Part shown: positions 20,263 through 24,472 of the stretch, in pieces
Layout: each line of letters begins with the position of its first letter
Position numbering within the stretch: position 1 is the first letter of the stretch
DNA from: Apostichopus californicus
Lineage: Eukaryota > Echinodermata > Holothuroidea > Aspidochirotida > Stichopodidae
Length of the DNA: 24,472 bases
Direction of reading: 5' to 3'
NCBI GenBank assembly: GCA_020650975.1
Contig: JAIPMN010009463.1
Span: 1-24,472, forward strand
The notes under the pieces: model-generated
What the model saw: only the letters and a program-made list of their open reading frames with translations
What the model was told of the DNA's origin: nothing
The model's database searches: none
Program-made: the position numbers and the translations under genes

Positions 20263-21548
20263 CCATAACCTCATATCAGCATAGATTCATTTTGTCTTCA
20301 ACAAGAAATCAAAATGGATGTCGTGACATTGAAAAAGAAATCTACTGCAGATTTAATTTCCTACTATGAAGTTTACGCCAAGAATCAACCTAAAATATCC
20401 AAAGTTATTATGACCTGAAAGTAATATAGATGGTTGGATCCTGGGAAGCAAACAAACTAAATAGAACACAACCTATAATACACTAGCAAAGCTGTTGCAT
20501 TTATAAAATTTGCAATCATATTAAACAATCCCTTCACAGAATATCTCTGCCAGCAGTTGTTGAAAATAAAGAGTGAAAGACAGATCTATTTTGGTTTAAA
20601 ATCATGTTGTCAAATTACAAGATTACTTCAGGTGCATGCAAGGCAGACACATTTCTACTCAAAAATAGTCTGCATTAATCGAAATCTATGAGTCGATAAA
20701 AAGCAAAACTAGTTACTCAGACATGTCGCAACGTGGCAGAGTGTGATCCGCGGGAATTAAACGATTGATATAAACACAACAAATACATCTCTCCCGTACA
20801 TGCCACATGTGTGCAACTTATCAGTGTCATACTTGTGTGCATGTGTACCATATCTGAATTTTGCTGACAGGTCTTTTCCCCTTGTTAAAAAGACCTGAAA
20901 ATTCTCCATCTCTATTCTTAGGCAAACTTTCTGTTAGCCTTGAGTGGGTGATACATCTTAGAGTGCACCTAGCTATAATTTCACACATCTAACAAAGCTT
21001 GTTTTATGACTTGGGACAAACAGTATTTTTTACCACTCACACTTTAATACAGTATACTATATATATTCAGAGTTCATTTCACCACGATTCTGACCTACAT
21101 GACACTTCACTGCAAACAATCATTACCAAGTGCTAACCTTATCTTCACTGTCTTCATACTGTATACATGCTGTTCCATTGCACGAGTACTAACAATAGGC
21201 GGCTAATGATAACATATACAGGAGCTAGCTAACTCAGTACTGTAAGTAACGTCAATGAGCAAGAAACAGAAATTTATAAGAAAAATTCTAGCTACAAATT
21301 TTTAATTAATGAAAAATTCTGAGGGAATATTGTAACAGAGTGAAATTTGAATTGAATGTACCCATAACTTCATGTTCATCAACAGATGTTAAATTAAGTG
21401 CTCAAACAGTGGAAAACCACTTTTGTTCAATGAATGTAACTTAGGAAGGTCCAACCACCCTTAAAAAAAAATTGAAAAATTAAACACAAAACACCTAATT
21501 GCCATGTTTCTAGGATACGTTCTAGCCAGTTACATTCTCCTGTCTGTT

Positions 21549-21587
21549 GGGAGGACGGTGGGGGTGGCAGTGAGGGGAAAGGGGGGG
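21549..21587 (+). other. G-run cluster, weak G-quadruplex candidate
   Basis: GGG, GGGGG, GGGG and GGGGGGG runs are separated by 8, 9 and 3 bases. The long loops make folding less likely than at 612-641. Confidence 0.35.
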
Positions 21588-22230
21588 TGGCAGGAGTGCA
21601 AGACAGCAATGCTGTCAACTTACTCTACTCATTCATAGCATTTTTTCTTGGAAGTATTAAAATAAAAGACAATAATTTTTTGGTTTAAATTTCTATTACC
21701 AAACTCCACTGGGGGACAAACAAACATTCAATGCATGTGTTTACTGTACATACTAACAGCAGTACCAGCAAGTGATGTTATGCTATAGGCAATGTGACAC
21801 CTCAAGATATCAGCTTGAAATGTATACAGTAAGAATACAATGCACTACAGTCAATGTGAAAGAGGCAACAACCCAAAAAAAATTCATAGTTTATTATCAA
21901 ATGCATACTAGAACATAGTGGTTGTACACATGTATGTTTAATATACAGTGATGTTTAAGATGTTGTAGGGGATTATCGCTGATTACTTATGCTAATAGGA
22001 AATGACTTGTGACTTCACTTAACTCCAATTTCTCACCTGTATGCATATTATCTGTCTCAGATGGTTTTTGTATCAGATTTAACACTTGGCTGCACTGTTT
22101 GAAGTTGAAAAATGTTCATATTCTGACTATTAATCAATATTCTTGACAATAATCTGGAGTTTTCAAATCTGTTTTTTTTTTTAAAAGAACTGATAACAAT
22201 TTAATTTCAAGAATCAAATAGTAAGCTTAC

Positions 22231-22288
22231 CAATGCTGTTGAACTGCCATCTGACATGTATTAGATCTGGTAAGTAGACTATAATTCT
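22231..22288 (-). CDS. RALGAPA1: RalGAP alpha subunit, internal exon (first visible)
   Basis: This 58-nt coding exon is on the minus strand. Read in reverse, an acceptor (gtgtttcag) precedes AGA ATT ATA and the exon ends ATT G before a donor gtaagc. It encodes RIIVYLPDLIHVRWQFNSI plus the first base of a Gly codon. From knowledge of the family, this matches the conserved ILQLLPERIHQRWQFHSIG segment near the N-terminus of RalGAP alpha. That large cytosolic protein pairs with RalGAP beta to stimulate GTP hydrolysis by RalA and RalB. The segment lies in the helical N-terminal region, far from the C-terminal GAP domain. The 5' phase is taken as 0, with Arg where vertebrates have Lys. The symbol is family-level: invertebrates usually have one alpha gene, so A1 versus A2 is not distinguished. 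Earlier exons are not visible up to 24472. Confidence 0.87.
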
Positions 22289-23155
22289 CTGAAACACAAA
22301 AGAAAACAAATCATTTTACTTTAAACTGATAATGAAAACAAACCAATACTATATAGCAAAGTAATTAGTGTACAATCACAATGCCATATATATCCTACTG
22401 TAGCACCCATAGTAGTAAAACAACACCAGCAACGCAAAAGTAAACAAATACCGAAATACATTGAGAGGGGGAAAAACAAACAAAGAACACTTTTATTAGC
22501 TTACCATAGCAACAAACTGCTCTTGATATTCAAAGTCAGTTTACATAAATCACAGGCAGGAAAAATTAACTGATTTGCCAAGAACTACAGTCATACAATT
22601 AAACTGCAGTTAGAAAAGGCATTATTAAGGAATATAATGTCACTGTGTAATATTAAGTGCACATTTTAATAATGTTTGTTAACTTGTGGCAAGAATTCTG
22701 ACAGATTAATAGATTTAGCTGAAAAGTGCGGGTAATCAGAGATAATCCAAACCACTGAGGTCGATGCTTCTCTATTTAATTAAGGCAAGTGCCTGGATTG
22801 GATATATCGATAGAAATCCTACAGAAAAAATCAAATCAAGTTGGTATATTATACATGTATGAACAATTGTCTTTGACAAAATTTGATACTGTCTGCTTTA
22901 CAATTTATCAGGAAATAGTGTATCCAATACCAAATTGCAAAATCTTGCTATGCAAAATGGTCAAATTGCAACACAATTCCATGTAATGTAATGCATTTTT
23001 TTTACATAGGAGCTATAGCATTTTCATAAGAGACCGAGCCTTCCAAACCACTCTAGAGACAAAGTTAGAATACTAAACTATTCCCTGGAATATCCACAAA
23101 ATTCATGGAAAACTCATCAAGAATATGACTGAGAAATAGAAGCTATATGATGACT

Positions 23156-23181
23156 GGGGAGAAGGGGGGGGTGGGGTGGGG
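23156..23181 (+). other. G-quadruplex candidate
   Basis: GGGG-AGAA-GGGGGGGG-T-GGGG-T-GGGG gives four runs in 26 bp, opposite to the host transcript. Confidence 0.55.
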
Positions 23182-23237
23182 CAGATTCCAAGAGGGTAGA
23201 GACTCGGACCAATAATCCACATTAGCAATTCACCTGT

Positions 23238-23254
23238 AGTACTACTGTAGTACT
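23238..23254. other. 17-bp palindrome AGTACTAC-T-GTAGTACT
   Basis: Perfect 8-bp arms around one base. It is an extended member of the TACTGTA/TACAGTA words scattered through the window. Confidence 0.7.
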
Positions 23255-24472
23255 TGGATGCCAATGACAGCTAACATTTTGGTGAAAATTAACAGCAGAA
23301 ATTTGCAATGTAAAACCGAGAAAATAATGTCAAAATTTCCAATAGTACCTGGGGATGTTCTTAATTTTACAAAATGGTAAAGAGGTAAGTCAACTGCGAC
23401 TTGTTGATGCTGTAGATGGCAGGTAAATGAATAATTGTATGCATGCACTACTCGATCGTCAAAGTGGGTTTCAAATTACCACTCACAATGACAATGACAT
23501 TAACTACAGTAGTCTAGACAGGGATTGATGTAATTGACAATAGGGGGAAAAAATGTAAAATTGGGACACAAGAGTAATCATGAGTTGTGTAATTTAACTT
23601 TCTCAACCAAATTAGTCTAAATGTTAAAGTGCGGTTTAGGATCATCCAAATGACAATTAACCTTTGCAAGTTACGCAGAGACAGACATTGAAGCCATGGA
23701 CGAGTACTGAGGTACCGTACTGTAGCACATAACCAATAACATTTAAATGTTAACAGGAAATGGCATGTGAATTCAGGAAGAATATATACCGTACATAGCA
23801 GGAGTTACCACTTGACTCAAAAACATTGAAAGGAAATGCAAAGGACGCAACCATTGACCTGAAACTGATCAAAGGAAAGCTCTTTCTCATTTAAAACTTT
23901 ATGTCCACATGGTTTGCATGGTATAGAGAGAGCTGTTTACAATAATTGTTCAACTTCTAGGTATATATGTATCTATTCAGCTACGCTGTTCAGTATTGGA
24001 GCGCTCGATCGACGAAAAATGGCAACTTCCTCCAATTACAATAATCTATGAACCCTCATAGGGGATCGGATGGTAACGAGAAGGAAACCTTATCTGTTTT
24101 CCCTGGCCATCATTAATGTATGATCAGTGAAGGGAGTGTGTCATTGAAGTACCTTGGAAGCAGTTGTTCAATGATAAGCTTTGGATGTATGCTTATTTTA
24201 CTTCTTCGCTATACTGTCGTCAACTCGAAGAGAGATTCAATGGACATGTCAAATAACAGCATAGAAGAGATACAAAGATTGAAAGGCAAATGAAGACCGT
24301 ACATAGTCCATTGCAGATCAAAAAAGAAGAAGCTAGATGTACATATTGTGGTTGCAATGTGGCACCTATAGCATAGAGATTCTAAATACTACGTAGTATA
24401 CATAATGCTTCTTGAAAAGCCTATACTGTATAGTGGTCAGTTTTGCCTATATGGCACATTCTTTTTTCTCTT

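Larger units (their letters stand above)
6932..22230 (-). other. RalGAP alpha intron, 15.3 kb
   Basis: The intron runs from donor gtaagc (22225-22230) to acceptor tcttcatgcag (just above 6931). It holds most of the mobile and repeat content of the window, listed separately. Stretches where I see nothing beyond AT-rich intron are 6940-8240, 9660-10800, 12360-14580 apart from one inverted repeat, 15260-19400 apart from a C-tract, and 20265-22220 apart from a G-run cluster. Confidence 0.8.
22289..24472 (-). other. RalGAP alpha intron, partial (5' side outside the window)
   Basis: Sequence upstream of exon 22231-22288 begins with the acceptor tttgtgtttcag. I searched the reverse strand for the expected preceding segment (EELDAILFIFEK type) and for the N-terminal MFSKK-type start and found neither. 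The intron therefore probably extends past 24472. It contains a G-run cluster (23156-23181) and a 17-bp near-perfect palindrome (23238-23254). Confidence 0.55.

Noticed and set aside
22501-22545. Possible upstream RalGAP alpha exon on the minus strand ending before gtaagc
   Set aside because: A donor-like site exists, but the translated residues do not match the expected segment and no good acceptor precedes it.
24150-24240. Possible 5' exon on the minus strand ending before gtactt
   Set aside because: One frame is open for a short stretch, but it has no similarity to RalGAP alpha N-terminal segments and the acceptor is poor.

Overview
The window is animal nuclear DNA: AT-rich, almost without long open frames, and holding short exons with GT-AG splice sites in very long introns. 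The decayed LINE 3' ends, a Penelope-like terminal motif and the short dispersed repeats would suit a marine invertebrate deuterostome such as an echinoderm. That placement is an impression from repeat style, not a firm call.

The only gene I can recognise is on the minus strand: an internal, N-terminal part of a Ral GTPase-activating protein alpha subunit (RALGAPA1/2 type). Four exons are supported, in transcript order 22231-22288, 6888-6931, 2996-3179 and 1989-2104. Their splice phases join without a break, and the joined peptide follows the family order: RWQF(N)SIG, LKKLLHxGNxLK, VRLDGMRLFLLW, then a P-P-Q-x-GEK segment followed by LLRYSVAE. The first exons, with the start codon, lie above 24472. 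The central region and the C-terminal Rap/Ran-GAP domain lie below position 1.

Everything else is intron. The 15.3-kb intron (6932-22230) holds most of the accessory content. It has a family of ~120-140 bp repeats ending in GGAGACAGGTAAG, several of whose copies carry hairpins of different sequence. It also has a LINE 3' fragment at 9425-9653, a 43-bp direct repeat bracketing one repeat copy, and a 417-bp minisatellite with four-unit higher-order structure. A Penelope-like terminus with a hammerhead-like fold lies near 15160-15260, and a two-unit dispersed repeat near 20 kb.

The 3.7-kb intron (3180-6887) holds a second, frameshifted LINE reverse-transcriptase tail only ~165 bp upstream of an exon, and a possible tRNA-derived SINE. 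The 0.9-kb intron (2105-2995) holds a ~204-bp tandem duplication. No second protein-coding gene, canonical tRNA, rRNA or CRISPR array is visible. The remaining frames of 60-110 codons look like chance.
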